From the NCBI RefSeq assembly GCF_000189635.1, contig NW_002476031.1, positions 1 to 64,000 on the forward strand: a stretch of DNA of 64,000 bases, in the 5' to 3' direction. This document shows positions 37,501-51,900 of this stretch, piece after piece. Below the pieces are notes generated by a model. That model was not told where the DNA came from and ran no database searches. It was given only the letters and a program-made list of their open reading frames with translations. The DNA comes from Tetrahymena thermophila SB210 (lineage: Eukaryota; Ciliophora; Oligohymenophorea; Hymenostomatida; Tetrahymenidae). Each line of letters starts with the position of its first letter. The stretch's first letter is position 1. A program made the translations under genes and the position numbers.

Positions 37501-40500
37501 ATTTAAATTTTATTTAATATAATAGATTTACTGATTTAATAATCATGATTAATTAATTAATAAATAAAAATTAAATCAAATTAGATTAGATTAAAATTTT
37601 TTTAAATATTTGTTGATACTTACTTATTTTTTAATTTAAACTAATAAAACAGTTAATTTATTTCTTATTATTCTTTTTGAAGTATTATTTTGAGAAAAAT
37701 CAATTACTTTCCTGGTGATATTGAACTATTAGGACGACAATCACAAGATTTAGTTGAACTATTAGAAACAAATGTAGTAGGACATGAAGAAACGCAAGTA
37801 CCATCAATAAATAAGTAATAATTTGACTTACAAGTAGTGCATTATGTTTAAGTGGAGCATATATTGCAATTTGCAAGACATGGAACGCAATTACCTCCTA
37901 CATCTAAAAAACCTGTGTTACAAGGGCATTGATTTCTTTATAAAATTAAAAAAATAATTCAAATATTTTATTTAATTTGATTTTTATATTTAAAATATTA
38001 AAGATTATGGTTTAAGAATTAAAATTTTTAAATATTTGTTAATGACACTTATATTTTAAAACAAACTAAAAAAAAAATTTATCAGTTAATATAAATTTGA
38101 GAAAAATCAAATATAATTTGCTACTATGGTGATATGGAGCTATTAGGACGACAAACACAAGATTTAGTTGAACTATTAGGAACAAATGTAGTAGGACATG
38201 AAGAAACGCAAGTACCATCAATAAATAAGTAATAATTTTACTAACAAGTAGTGCATTATGTTTAAGAGGAGCATACATTGCAATTTGTAGGACATGCTAC
38301 GCAATTACCTCCTAGATCTAAAAAACCTGTGTTACAAGGGCATTGATTTCTTAATAAAATTAAAATTTAATTAAAGTATTTTTTTTAATTAAATTTAATA
38401 TTTAAAATATTAAAAGCTTAAAAAATAGAAATTATGTACTTAGTATATATTTCAGCTTTAAAATAATACAAATTATCATTAAGTAAATTAAGTTAATAAG
38501 AAAGTGAAAGAATATTTTTTTTATTGTAATTTATTTTCCTTTTAAATTTTAACCTATTTTTGCTACAGTAATTATTTTTTATTAATTTTTGATTGAAAAA
38601 TATAATCTTAAAATGGTTAAACAAAAATCTATTATTTAAAAAAAAGCTTATCAAAACTTATTACGATATTAAACTACTATTAGGACGGCAAGCACAGCTT
38701 TAATTTTAATTGTTCTTTATAAATGTACTTGGGCATTAAGAAACACAAGTCCCATCTAATATAGATAGAAACCCTGATGAGCAAATAGTGCAAGTTACAC
38801 CTACAGGTAGTAAACTACAATTAGCTGGACATTAATATGAATCCCCATTGTGATCTATATAATATCCTGATGAACATATGGCTGCTCCACTTCCAGATTA
38901 ATCACAAGCATACGGTTAATTAAGGCAAGAACATGAAGCACCTGCGAAACAATTACTTATGCAAGTGCCTGTATTACTTAAATAAAATCCACTTGAGCAT
39001 GTAGTGCAAGCTGTTAGAGATGTGCATGAAGTACAATAGTGAGAACATGATTAAATTAACCTAAATTTACTATTAAATTTGCTACTTTGATAATAATTTA
39101 ACTGAAAAGTTTAAAGTGAAATGTTGTTTTTGTCTGATAAATAGGTCTAGAGTCTATTTAAAAAATTAAATGTGCAAATTCCATTTTTATTAAGATAATA
39201 TCCATCTTAACATATTTTACAATTCGTTTGAGTGAAACATTTTTTACAATTTAAAGGACATTTTTCACATACCCCATTTAAATTAACATATGAAATATTG
39301 CAAATACATTTTTATCTATTATTTTTAAAAGTTAAGGTTCAAAATTTTAAAAAATAATTATTTTTTTATACACTTTAATTTAAAGGTTGAAGGTATATAT
39401 AATTTTTTTTAAGTATATTTATTCTTGTTAATTATTAATTTATGAATATATCAAATTTAAAAAATAAATTTACTCTTGCAAAGTGCTATTAGGTTGGCAA
39501 ACACATTTATTTTAAGTAGTATCTAAAACAAAAGTTATTGGACAAACCAAACCAAACAATTTATTTGAAATCAAATATAGAGGAGATTTAATTATTGTAC
39601 AGAAATTAAAAGTAATAAACATATTATCCTAAATCTCACATAGATTTAAATCCTAAAATATATTTATAAAAACATTTTATTTAATTTGAATTAGTAAATA
39701 AGTAATAAGCTTTGTTCTATATCAAATAGAAATTATGAAAATCTTAAATATAATAACTAATAAAAGCTATTAATATATTTGTAAAAGATAAAAAGTAAAT
39801 AAAATTATTTTTTAAAATTACAAATTCTTCAGCTAAATATTTCAAATTTTATTAATTAAAATGATAAGGATATATAGAGACATTTTCAGAGATTAGTGTG
39901 ATAATAACAATATTAGACTCACAATCATATGACAATTTATATTAAAACTAATTAATATAAATGATATCCTAATTTTAATTAAAAATTTAAGAATGAGTTG
40001 TTATGGTTTAAATATTTTAGTTTTACATCTACTTACACAATAGTAAGATATTCAGCATTCTGAATATATATTGGAGTAAATTATACCTAATATAATTCTT
40101 AAACACTATAAAATGTAAAGATTCTTCTCTCATACTCGAACGTAAATATCAAAATTATCTTTTTTAAAAATTTTAGTCATTAGTATAAAAAACTTTTTAA
40201 TTTTTTTGTAATCCAAATAATAATTACTTAAGGAAATTCTATCACATCAGAAATAAAAATTCTATTCTTAAAAGATAAATTTAATTTAACTTTAGTAGTA
40301 TCATCTAAAAGTCCTTCTTTATAAGTGATCACCTTAAGTAAATAATCATCGTTTATGAATACATTGTATTTACTCTATTAAAAAAATAGAATCTTAAATA
40401 AATATTTGAAAATCTATGTTAAAGAAAAAAAAATAAAATATCTTTTTATTTTTAATGAAAGTCTTATTTAATTAATATTCTTATTTAAAAGTAATGAAAC

Positions 40501-41528
40501 CAATTGTGGAGAAAAAAATTCTTATTGAATTTTATTAAATAAATTGGATATTTATTTTATCACTTTAATCAAAAACAAATTTGTATCAAAAACTTTTTTA
40601 GTTTACTACTTTTATTAATTGATCACCAATTTACTTTTATTTAAAAATGTATTTAGATCGATTTATTATTTAGTTTTTTGTCTCCGAAATAGTTTTTGTA
40701 TATCTAATTTGAAGGGGAAAAAATATATTACATTAATTAAATAGTCTTTGCTTTCTAAGATTGAAGAGTGTAATTTATAAGACTGATTTCCATAAAATAA
40801 AAGATCATTATCTAATTAAATAAAATTATGCCCAAAGCTAATATTTTCACCATAAAAGATTATTGGTTAATTTAATAATTCTTCAAAGCTTAAGCCCTTT
40901 AATAAAAATCTATTTTTTTTATCTAGGCATGCGTAAAAGAATATGTTTTCCTATTTATTAATTTTAAATAAATATTTATCAAAAAATAATTTTGAATAAA
41001 AATCAATTTATGAAATTACAATAGCCTTTAAGATCTTTTTTTTGCAATCCTAATAAATATTAGAGGAAATATTATATGTGATTATTTATAAATTAGAGCT
41101 TTTAGATTTATATTCTAAATCAATCGTTTAATATTAATTATTCTTATTGATTAAGTAAAGAGTAGTCTATTGTTAATAAGTAATAATTAAAATTTGGGTT
41201 AATATGAATAAAATTTACATTTATAACAAAATTATCTAAATGAGAATCTATGTTAAAAGATCCCTATATTTTGTATGTATCAGTTATAATTCCCTACTTG
41301 TCTAATGAGCTATATTTAAATTCCACATTATTTACTTCTTAGTAAATTATGGAATTAGCTTACTTATTTATAAAAAAAAAAAGTGTAATGAATAATAAAT
41401 AAAATATTTATTTTTGAGAAATTTACCTTTATATATAAGATTTTGTTCATAATTTATTATGGTAGAATATCAGAGCATAAAATAAAGATTAAGTAGCTAG
41501 CGAAAATAAAAAATACTTTTTTACACAT
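34508..41528 (-). CDS. Paralog A: cysteine-rich repeat, multi-transmembrane surface protein (6 repeats)
   Basis: Seventeen exons, 4704 nt in total (1568 codons, 1567 aa). Exons: 41528-41427, 41362-41219, 41166-41020, 40950-40732, 40374-40228, 40158-40033, 39968-39822, 39652-39474, 39315-38665, six repeat exons (38349-36143), 36058-35700, 35646-34508. There is a signal peptide (MCKKVFFIFASYLIFILCSD). The ectodomain is about 430 residues without repeats, then a cysteine-rich region beginning CVCQPNSTLQ, then six ~75-residue furin-like or growth-factor-receptor-like cysteine-rich repeats. A Ser-rich segment follows, then about seven hydrophobic helices (for example ALVLFLICLFSFIIFYFL and FILIVLLFESFIIPTYF) and a basic cytoplasmic tail. 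The family occurs widely in ciliates; receptor or adhesion roles are conjecture. The tail is 13 residues longer than in B and C, whose TGA comes earlier. Confidence 0.9.
36143..38349 (-). repeat. Paralog A cysteine-rich repeat exon array (6 exons)
   Basis: Repeat exons: 38349-38125 (225 nt), 37935-37708 (228), 37420-37199 (222), 36943-36722 (222), 36660-36439 (222), 36367-36143 (225). All start and end in phase 2. Each encodes the pattern CPC...G.C..C..NC..C.....C..C...YYL..D.TC...CP..F.......C.CRPNSS, about twelve cysteines. The first two are of the expandable type e. The last four are distinct types a, b, c and d that recur in order in genes B and C. Confidence 0.92.
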
Positions 41529-42988
41529 AGCATATTTGAATAGTGCTCTTTTAATAGGAAAATCAATCTTTTATTTTACTTTATTTTATTCAAATTTTAT
41601 AATACTTATTTATCTATGAATATTATTAAAAACTCGAATTTTTGTTTACATTATTTGTTATGTAATTAACTTAATTAATATCTTCTAATTACAGAATTAT
41701 TTTTGATTGAAATTAATTTAATAAATACTCACCATAAATTTTAATAAACAATCAATGTATATGTAATAAAGCTGGATATTTCTTTTCAATTCATAATATT
41801 TTAATTTTATTAATAAAATATTCAAATAATTAATTATCAACTTATTTTACAAGATAATTATTTAATTAGATAAAAATATTTTAATTTATTTATAAATTTA
41901 CCAATTAATTTCTTGATACTACTATTTTCTTTAAAATGTTAATTGCTGTTTAAATATTTATATAATTATATATCTTATAACTTTATTGCATATGATTTTA
42001 AAAAAATTATTTTAGCAATTATAATTATTGAAATTTTATAAAATATTTGAGGTAAATTTATTTATTTATTTATCTTACAAACAGATATGAAGGCCATAAG
42101 GCAAATAAAATAAATTAAAATAAAATTTGTAATATATTTGAGGTAAAGTAGCAAAGTAAATAAATAAATATTATTAGTAAATAATTTAATTTAGCAATAA
42201 AAAAATATTCATCTTAGGTCATTTTAAATTTGAATTTTTTAACAAAAGATTTATTTTATTCACCAAATAAAAAATTGAATTCGTATTTTATTTTAATTTT
42301 TATCAATTATTAAAAGCTTCTCTAAATATTTTTCAAATAATTTAATTATTTTTAGAATTTGGTGGGAAAATTTAAACTCAGTTAACATCTATCTACTTAA
42401 TAATTTAAATATTAATATCTTTTAGGAATCGTAAAAAATATTTTTCCGAAATCTACTATAAGAATTTAAAGCTTAAAAGAGATAGATAAAGAAAATGGAA
42501 TAAAATAACATAAATATAATAAATAAAATCGAGTTAGTGATGACACATTCTATTTTATGTTAAAAAATCAATTTAATTTTAAAATTTATTTATCTAATTA
42601 TATTTATAAAAAACAACATTCTTTGATAAATATTTGATTTAAAAATAAGTTATTGTTCAAAGTAAACAAAATAGGATTATCGCTTATAAAAACTATCATT
42701 TTTTGACTCAAAAATATCTTTATTTATTCTTAAAATATTATTTCCATATTATCCAAAAAAAATATATTTTACTTCTACAATCGAATAAATTTCTTAAGAA
42801 ATGTAAAAATATAGTAAACCTGGTTAATATTTAAATATATTAAAAAATTAAAAAGAGTTTTTTTTAAAAAAAGGCTTGATACAAAATATTTATTTACAAA
42901 AAAAAATATTTTTTTTAAATAATATTCATTATTATATATTTAGTATTCAAAATTAAGCTAATAAGTTATTTTAAAAAATAATGCTTGG
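41529..42988. other. Intergenic region between paralogs A and B
   Basis: AT-rich, no gene. It contains the promoter side of A and the 3' flank of B (from about 42660). Parts resemble the regions upstream of genes B and C (for example around 41560-41900), showing that upstream DNA was copied with the genes. No inserted element was seen here. Confidence 0.6.
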
Positions 42989-45900
42989 TCACTTTCTCTT
43001 TTTTTTTCTAGACCAGTAGTTTACTTTCACTAAGTTTTTGAAATTCTCTTGATGCATCATTTCTATATCATAGTAGTTCATAAGTTTTTGTTTGATAACT
43101 GATAACCCACCTCCATGAGCTAATAATAAATTCATACTCTAATTCAAATGTTCTGTTTCTTTTTATTGTTTTTTTTAATTTATTTTTTATTTTACAAGTG
43201 TAAATAACTATACTAATATAGCTAAAATCATGTAAATAGGTTGCTCTACTAAAATTATGAGAACTACCACTATAAATATTTAGCTTACTGTATCAATTTG
43301 GTTTGCGTAGTTATCTAAGTCTGGTTTTGTAGAGTATATATTTAATAACAAATATAGAATGTAAAGAAAAAGCCAAGAACAATACTAAACAATAAAGTAG
43401 GCGTTAGTTAGTTTAGAGTAAAATGGCAAATAGTATGTCACTATTATTAGCTGACTCAAAGATACAATTATTGATATTATACACACAGCAAGCCAGTGCT
43501 AACTCAATTAAATAAAGTATGTTGGAATGATAAATGACTCAAATAATAATACAATTAGAATAAAATTTCGAGTTGGTTTTAGTTCTTCCTTTGTTTCAAT
43601 CTATAATTTCTATTTAACAATCATGTTAAATTATTATTTTTACAAAGAAGGTTTGTTAAGGTAAATGTAAAATGTGTAAAATGTTCCAACACTAATTCCA
43701 AACAAAGTAATAATCAAAGGAATTTCAAAGATTAGTTTTTAAGCATTAAAATTTTTTATATATTGCTTTACTTAAGTATTGACTCCTATAATAAATATAG
43801 TCATTGTTAGCTAAAGGTACTGAATAATAAATGAGCAGAATATCATTTCATAAATTTTAATTGTTTTAGATTTTATATTTTGGTTTTAAATTTTAACGCT
43901 TAGAAAGTAAAATATAATAAATGAGAATAGGCATATTAAAAATATGACCAAAGCTTATCCACAAGTAGCTAAAGCGAAATAAGCTAATCCTACTGATTCA
44001 AATTTTGAATCATAATATTATATTTCTCTCGAATCTATAAACAATAAAAATAAGTTCAGCTATTTAAATGATTGAGATGGAAGTTAGCCTAATATTTTAT
44101 TTTATTAAAAAACTTTTAAAAATGTTTAATATTTGTTTTTACCTTTTAAAGAATTAATTAACTGAAATATATGAGCAGGAAAGTTTGTTTTGACTAAAAT
44201 GAGATAGCTTAATCTTTGAAATGTTAATCCACTCTATGAGACTCCAAAACTTGAGCTTGACATAACATTTAAAGCAGCACTTAATCCAATAGAACCATAA
44301 GAAGAAATTTATTATTCTGTTTAAGTTATTTATTTTATTAATTGAATTTTTTGTTTAGTAAATACTGTAGAATTATATGTTTGGTATTATTATAAGCAAG
44401 TAGAATCTTTTAGAATAAATCCATCAAAACAAGATGTACATTATTTATTATTAACAACAGAACATGTTTGACAGTTAGAATCGCATGGAATACAGATGCC
44501 ACTTTATAAAAAAAATTAGTTATAAACAATTATTTATATTAAATATATTAGTTAGAAATTAAAATTGATTTTTTTAAATAAATTTTACTTGATTAAATTA
44601 CTACTGGTTAGGCAAACACATTTTCTATTAAAAGGATTCTGAATAAATGAAGTAGGGCATGACGAAGAACAAGAAGCATTAATAGTTAGATAGTATCCAA
44701 TTATACAAGTTACACAAACTGTTTATGAAGAGCATTTTTCACATTGAGAAGAGCAAGGTTGACATACATCATTCAGATCTATATATCCTGATGATATACA
44801 AGGACATACTTAACTAAATATATTTAATTAATTAAGGAATTTAATTTTTAGTTTATTTTAAATAGTGAAAATTTGATAAATTACTTTTATAAGGTACTAT
44901 TAGGGCGACAAATACATTTAGTATTCGTTGAATCTTTGACAAATGTAGTAGGACACTATGAAACACAGGTATTATCTATTGTTAAGTAAAATCCAGAGGT
45001 ACAAACTTTACAAGCTGTTTATGAAGAGCATTAATCACAATTAGATGGGCACTATTAACAAACACCTAAAACATCTAAATATTAAATGTTACAAGGACAA
45101 GTTTAACTAAATTAAAATAAATAAATCATTTTAGATATTATTATAATAAAATATTCTTACTTTTAAAGAGAGCTATTACTACGGCAGATACATTTCGTAT
45201 TAGTAGAATCCACAGTGAATGTAGAAGGGCAATTAGAAACACAAGTTCCATCTATAAACAAGAAATACCCTTTAGAGCATGCAGTGCATGTTGTTTATGT
45301 AGAACATTGATCACAATTTGATCCACATTGTAAGCAATTACCTCCTAAATCTATATAACCAGTATTGCAAGGACATGTATTTCTATTTAAAAAAATTTTT
45401 TTAATTTAAGTTATTTATTTAATAAAGTTAAAAATATTTTATCAGAATTATGAAATTAAATTTTACATTTTTTATTAAAATTAATTTTTAAAAATTACAA
45501 ATTTAATTTAATTAAAATGATAAAAAGTTATTAAAAAAAATGATTTTTTATTATATTAACTTTTTTTTTTAATTTTAAATTTTAAGCTTCTTTAATTTAT
45601 AATTTATTTTAAATGAAGAAATTTGATAAATTACTTTTATAACGTACTATAAGGGCGACAAATACATTTAGTATTTGTTTAATCTTTGACAAATGGAGTA
45701 GGACAGTATGAAACGCAGGTGTTATCTATTGCTAAGTAAAATCCAGAGGAACAAACTTTACAAACTAATTATGAAGAACATTAATCACAATTAGATGGGC
45801 ACTATTAGCAGATACCTAAAACATCTAAATATTAAACGTTACATGGACAAGTTTAAGTTTTGCTAAATTAAAATAAATAAATAAATTTACACATATTAAA

Positions 45901-48900
45901 ATAAAATTATCTTACTTTTAAAGAGAACTATTACTACGGCAGATACATTTTGTATTAGTAGAATCTATAGTAAAAGTGGGTGGACATTTAGAAACACAAG
46001 AACCATCTATAAATAAGAAATATCCTTAAGAACATGTAGTGCAAGTTGATTATGTTGAACATTGATCACAATTTGATCCACAGGGTAAGCAATCACCTCC
46101 TAAATCTATGTAGCCAGTATTACAAGGACATACATTTCTATATAAAAATATTTATTTTTAGGTTTTAGTTATTTATTTGATAAATTAAATATTTATTATA
46201 CCAAATTAAATTATAAAATTTAATTTTTAATTTAATTAAAATAATAAAAAGTATTATTATATCTTGTTTTTTGAAATAATTTTTTTATTTGAACTATTAA
46301 GCTTTTCAATTATATTTGATAATTTTAATTGAGAGTTAATAAAAGTATTTTTTTAGTAAATTAATTAATTATTTTACGCTGACAATGTACTATTAACACG
46401 ACAAGTACATGATTAGTTAGATTTATCAATTACAAAAGTAGGTGGACACGGATTAACACAAGTTCCATCTGGAAATAAGTAATATCCTGAGGTACATACC
46501 TTACAGATTTTTTATGAGGCGCAATTAAGACAATTTGCAGTACATGCTAAACAACTACCTGCAACATCAATATAACCATTATTGCAAGCACATAAATTTC
46601 TATATAAAATATATAATAATAATTGGGCTATTAATTTAGATTTGGAAATAAATGCTTGTTAAACTTTTTAACACTTTATTTTAATTTTATTTTATATTAA
46701 AGATTTGAATTAATGACTCATTAATTTATCAAATAAATAAAATTAATTTATATTAAATTTAAAAAATTTTTAAATATTTGTTGAGATTTATATTTTAAAA
46801 CAAACTAAAAAAAAAATGTATATGTTATCTTTTGAAATATAAATTTGAGAAAAATCAAATAGAATTAGTTACCCTGGCGAAATGGAGCTATTAGGACGAC
46901 AATCACAAGATTAAGTTGAATCATTAGAAACAAATGTAGTAGGACATGAAGCAACACAAGTACCATCAATAAATAAGTAATATTTTGACTAACAAGTAGT
47001 GCATTATGTTTAAGATGAACATATATCGCAATTTATAGGACATGATACACAATCACCTGCTATATCCACAAAACCTGTGTTACAAAGGCATTGCTTTCTT
47101 TATAAGTTTAAAATTTAATTCAAAAATTTTTTTTAATATGATTGTAATATTTAAAATATTAAAAATTATGGTTAAAAAATTAATAAATACAAATAAAATA
47201 AATCAAATTTTAAAATATTTATTTGCACTTATTTTTAAAATAAACCAAAAAAAAATAAATTTATTTATTATTTTTGTAGAATAAATTTTGAAAAATAAAT
47301 TAGAATTTCTTACTTTGGTGATATGGAGCTATTAGGTCGACAAACGCAAGATTAAGTTGAATCGTTAGAAATAAATGTAGTAGGACATGAAGAGATACAA
47401 GTACCATCAATAAATAAGTAATATTTTTCCTAACAAGTAGTGCATTATGTTTAAGAGGAGCATATATTGCAATTTGCAGGACATGGAACGCAATTACCTC
47501 CTAGATCTATAAAACCTGTGTTACAAAGACATTACTTTCTTTATAAAATTAAAAATTTAATTCAAATATTTAATTTAATTTGATCATAATATTTAAAATA
47601 TTAAATATTGTGGTTAAAATTTTTAAATATTTGTTGACATTAATATTTTATAACAAACTAAAAAAAAATAAATGTATATGTTGTTTTTCTTTTGAAATAT
47701 AAGAAAAATCTAATAGAATTTGTTACCCTGGCGATAAGGAGCTATTAGGACGACAATCACAAGATTAAGTTGAATCATTAGAAACAAATGTAGTAGGACA
47801 TGAAGAAACACAAGTACCATCAATAAATAAGTAATATTTTGACTAACAAGTAGTGCATTATGTTTATGATAAACATATATCGCAATTTATAGGACATGAT
47901 ACACAATCACCTGCTATATCTACAAAACCTGTGTTACAAAGGCATTGCTTTCTTTATAAGTTGAAAATTTAATTCAAATATTTTTTTTAATCTGATTTTA
48001 GCATTTAAAATATTAAAAATGTTGGTTTAAAAATGAATTAATTTATAAATACTAATAAAATAAATCAAATTTTTAAATATTTATTAGCGCTTATTTATTT
48101 TTTAAAATTAACTAAAAAAAAATAAATTTATTTATTATTTTTGTAGAATATATTTTGAAAAATAAATTAGAATTTCTTACTTTGGTGATATGGAGCTATT
48201 AGTTCGACAAACACAAGATTAAGTTGAATCGTTAGAAATAAATGTAGAAGGACATGAAGAGACACAAGTGCCATCAATAAATAAGTAATATTTTTCCTAA
48301 CAAGTAGTGCATTATGTTTCCGAGGAGCATGTATCGCAATTTGAAGGACATGGTACACAATTAACTCCTTCATCTATAAAACCTGTGTTACAAAGACATT
48401 ACTTTCTTTATAAAATTAAAAATTTAATTCAAATATTTTATTTAATTTGATAATAAAATTTAAAATGTTAAAACTAACTAAAAAAAAAATAAATTTATCA
48501 GTTGTTTTTCTTTAGAAATATAAATTTGAGAAAAATTAAATAGAATTTGTTACTTTGGTGATATGGAGCTATTAGGACGACAATCACAAGATTAAGTTGA
48601 ATCATTAGAAACAAATGTAGTAGGACATGAAGAAACACAAGTGCCATCAATAAATTAGTAATATTTTTCCTAACAACAATTACTTCCTAGATCTACAAAA
48701 CCTGTGTTACAAAGACATTTATTTCTTTATAAATTAAAAATTTAATTAAAATATTTTACTTAATTTGATTTATATATATAAAATGCTAAAGATTGTGGTT
48801 TAAAAGTTAATTAATAAATATAAATAAATATGTTAAATTATATTTTAAAAATTTTAAAATATTTTTGACACTTATATTTTAAAACAAACTAAAAAAAAAA

Positions 48901-51900
48901 TAAATATATCTGTTGTTTTTTTTGAAATATAAATTTGAGAAAAATCAAATAGAATTTATTACTCTGGTGATATGGAGCTATTAGAACGGCAAACACAAGA
49001 TTAAGTTGAATCGTTAGAAATAAATGTAGTAGGACATGAAGAAACACAAGAACCATCAATAAATAAGTAATAATTTTTCTAACAAGTAGTGCATTATGTT
49101 TAAGAGGAGCATATATTACAATTTGTAGGACATGTCATGCAATTACCTCCTATATCTACAAAGCCTGTGTTACAAAGACATTTATTGCTTTATAAAATTG
49201 AATTTAATTAAAATATTAAGGATTAATGTTTAAAAATTAATTAATTAACAAATAAAAATAAATTAAATCAGATTTTTTAAATTTTTAAATGAATGATGAA
49301 ACTTATTTTTTAATTTAAACTAATAAAAAAATAAATTTATTTGAAATTATTTTTATTAAAGTATTTATTAATTTGAGTAAAATCAATTAGAATTTCTTAC
49401 GATGGTTATATAGAGCTATTAGGACGACAATCACAAGATTAAGTTGAATCGTTAGAAACAAATGTAGTAGGACATGAAGAAACACAAGAACCATCAGTAA
49501 ATAAATACTATTTTGACTAACAAGTAGTGCATTATGTTTAAGAGGAGCATATATTACAATTTTTAGGACATGGTAAGCAATCACCTCCTATATCTACAAA
49601 GCCGGTGTTACAAAGACATTTATTGCTTTATAAAATTGAATTAAATTAAAATATTTTGTTTAATTTAATATTCAAAATATTAAGAATATCGGTTTAAGAA
49701 TTAACTAATAAAAGTAACTTAAATCAGATTTAAAAAATTTTTTAATGCATTTTGAAACTTATTTTTTAATTTAAACTAATAAAAAAAATAAATTTATATG
49801 CCATTCTTCTTATTAAAGTATAAATTTGAGAAAAATCAATTAGAATTTCTTACGATGGTTATATGGAGCTATTAGGACGACAAGTACATGATTAAGTTGA
49901 ATCGTTAGAAACAAATGTAGTAGGACATGAAGAAACACAAGAACCATCAATAAATAAATACTATTTTGACAGACAAGTAGTGCATTATGTTTAAGAGGAG
50001 CATATATTACAATTTTTAGGACATGGTACACAATTAACTCCATCATCTATAAAACCTGAGTCACAAAAGCATTGATTTCTTTATAAAATAAAAAATTTAA
50101 TTCAAATATTTTATTTAATTTGTTTATAATATTTAAAATATTAAACCTATTTTTGTTTCAAAAATTATTTTTTATTTATTTTTGATTGAATAAAAAACCA
50201 AAAAAGTTCAATGAAAATCTTTTATTTAAAAAAAAACATATCAAAACTTATTACTAAAATAAAAAACTATTAGGACGGCATTAACAACTTTAATTTTAAG
50301 TGTTTTTTATAAACGTATCTGGACAAGAAGAAACGCAAGTTCCGTCTACTATAGAAAGAAATCCTGTTGATGAGCAAATGGTGCAAGTTACACCTACAGA
50401 TAGTAAACTGCAATTAGATGGGCATGGTTATACTACTCCATTGAGATCTATATATGATCCCGAATTACATGTGGCTTTTGCTCCTAATGAGGTGCAAGCA
50501 TATGGTTAATTAAGGCAAGGGCATGTAGAATCTTAAAAACATTTATTTAAACAATTCAATAAACCATTCATATAAAATCCGCCCATACATAAAGTGCAAA
50601 CTGTAGGAGATGAGCAAAAAAGACAAAATTGAGAACAAGATTAAATTAACCTAAACTTACTTTTTAAATTGGTACTTTGATAATAACTTAACTGATAATT
50701 TTAAAGCGAAATGTTGCTTTTCTCCAATTATTTCTAGAGCCTAATTGAAGAATTAAATGTGCAAACTCCATTTTTATCAAGATAATATCCATATTTACAT
50801 ATTTTACAATTAGTTTTAGTTATGCATTTATAACAATTTAAGGGACATTTTTCACATACTCCATTTAAATTAACATATGAAACATCGCAAACACACCTTT
50901 AGCTATTATTTATAAAAATTAATATAAAATAAAATATTTGTATTAAATTTTTTTATTTATTTAAGGTTATATTAGTTATGTTATTTGTTAGTATATAAAT
51001 ATATAAAATTAAAAAAAATAAATTTAAATTTACTCTTGCAAAGTGCTATTAGGTTGGCAAACACATTTGTTTTAAGAGGCATCAAAAACAAAAGTTACTG
51101 GGCAAACCAAACCAAACAATTTGTTTGAAATCAAATATAGAGGAGATTTAATAATTGTACAGAAATTAAAAGTAATAAACATATTATCCTAAATCTCGCA
51201 TAAACTTAAATCCTAAAATATATTGATTAAAATATTTTATTTAAAGTTAATTAATAAATAAAAATAAGATTTCTTGAATACTAAATAGAAATAATTAAAA
51301 TCTTAAATTTAATAACATAGTAAAGCTTAAATAAGTAAAATATAATTATTATAGTTGTAAAAGATAAAAATTAAAAGTCAAATAAAATTATTTTTAAGAA
51401 TTACAAATTCTTAAGCAAAATAGTTCAATTTTTATTAATTAAAATGATAAGGATATATCTAGACACTTTCAGAAATTAGTGTGATAACAACGATATTAGA
51501 CTCATAATCGTATGTCAATTTATATTAAAACTAATCAATATAAATTATATCCTAATTTTAATAAAAGTTTTAAGAAAAAATTATTAAGGTTTAAATATTT
51601 TAGCAATACATCAACTTATACAATAGAAAGATATTCAGTATCCGGAATATAAATAGGAGTAGATTATACCTAAAATAACTCTTAAACACTATAAAATGTA
51701 AAGATTTTTCTCTCATACTCGAACGTAAATATCAAAATTATCTTTTTATAATAATAAGAATAAAAGATTTTTTAATTTTTGTTTATAATTTAAATAATAA
51801 TTACTTATGGCAATTCTATAACATCCGAAATAAAAATTTTATTCTTAAAAGATACATTTAATTTTACTTAAGTAATAACATCCAAAATTCCTTCATGATA

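Noticed and set aside
48167-50046. Several 65-70 aa minus-strand frames rich in Leu/His
   Set aside because: These are wrong-frame readings of the cysteine-rich repeat exons of paralog B. Their similarity reflects the repeat exons, not a separate small gene family.
50300-50509. 69-codon plus-strand frame
   Set aside because: It is the antisense of the large pre-repeat exon (50902-50255) of paralog B, which encodes a cysteine-rich segment in the spliced frame.
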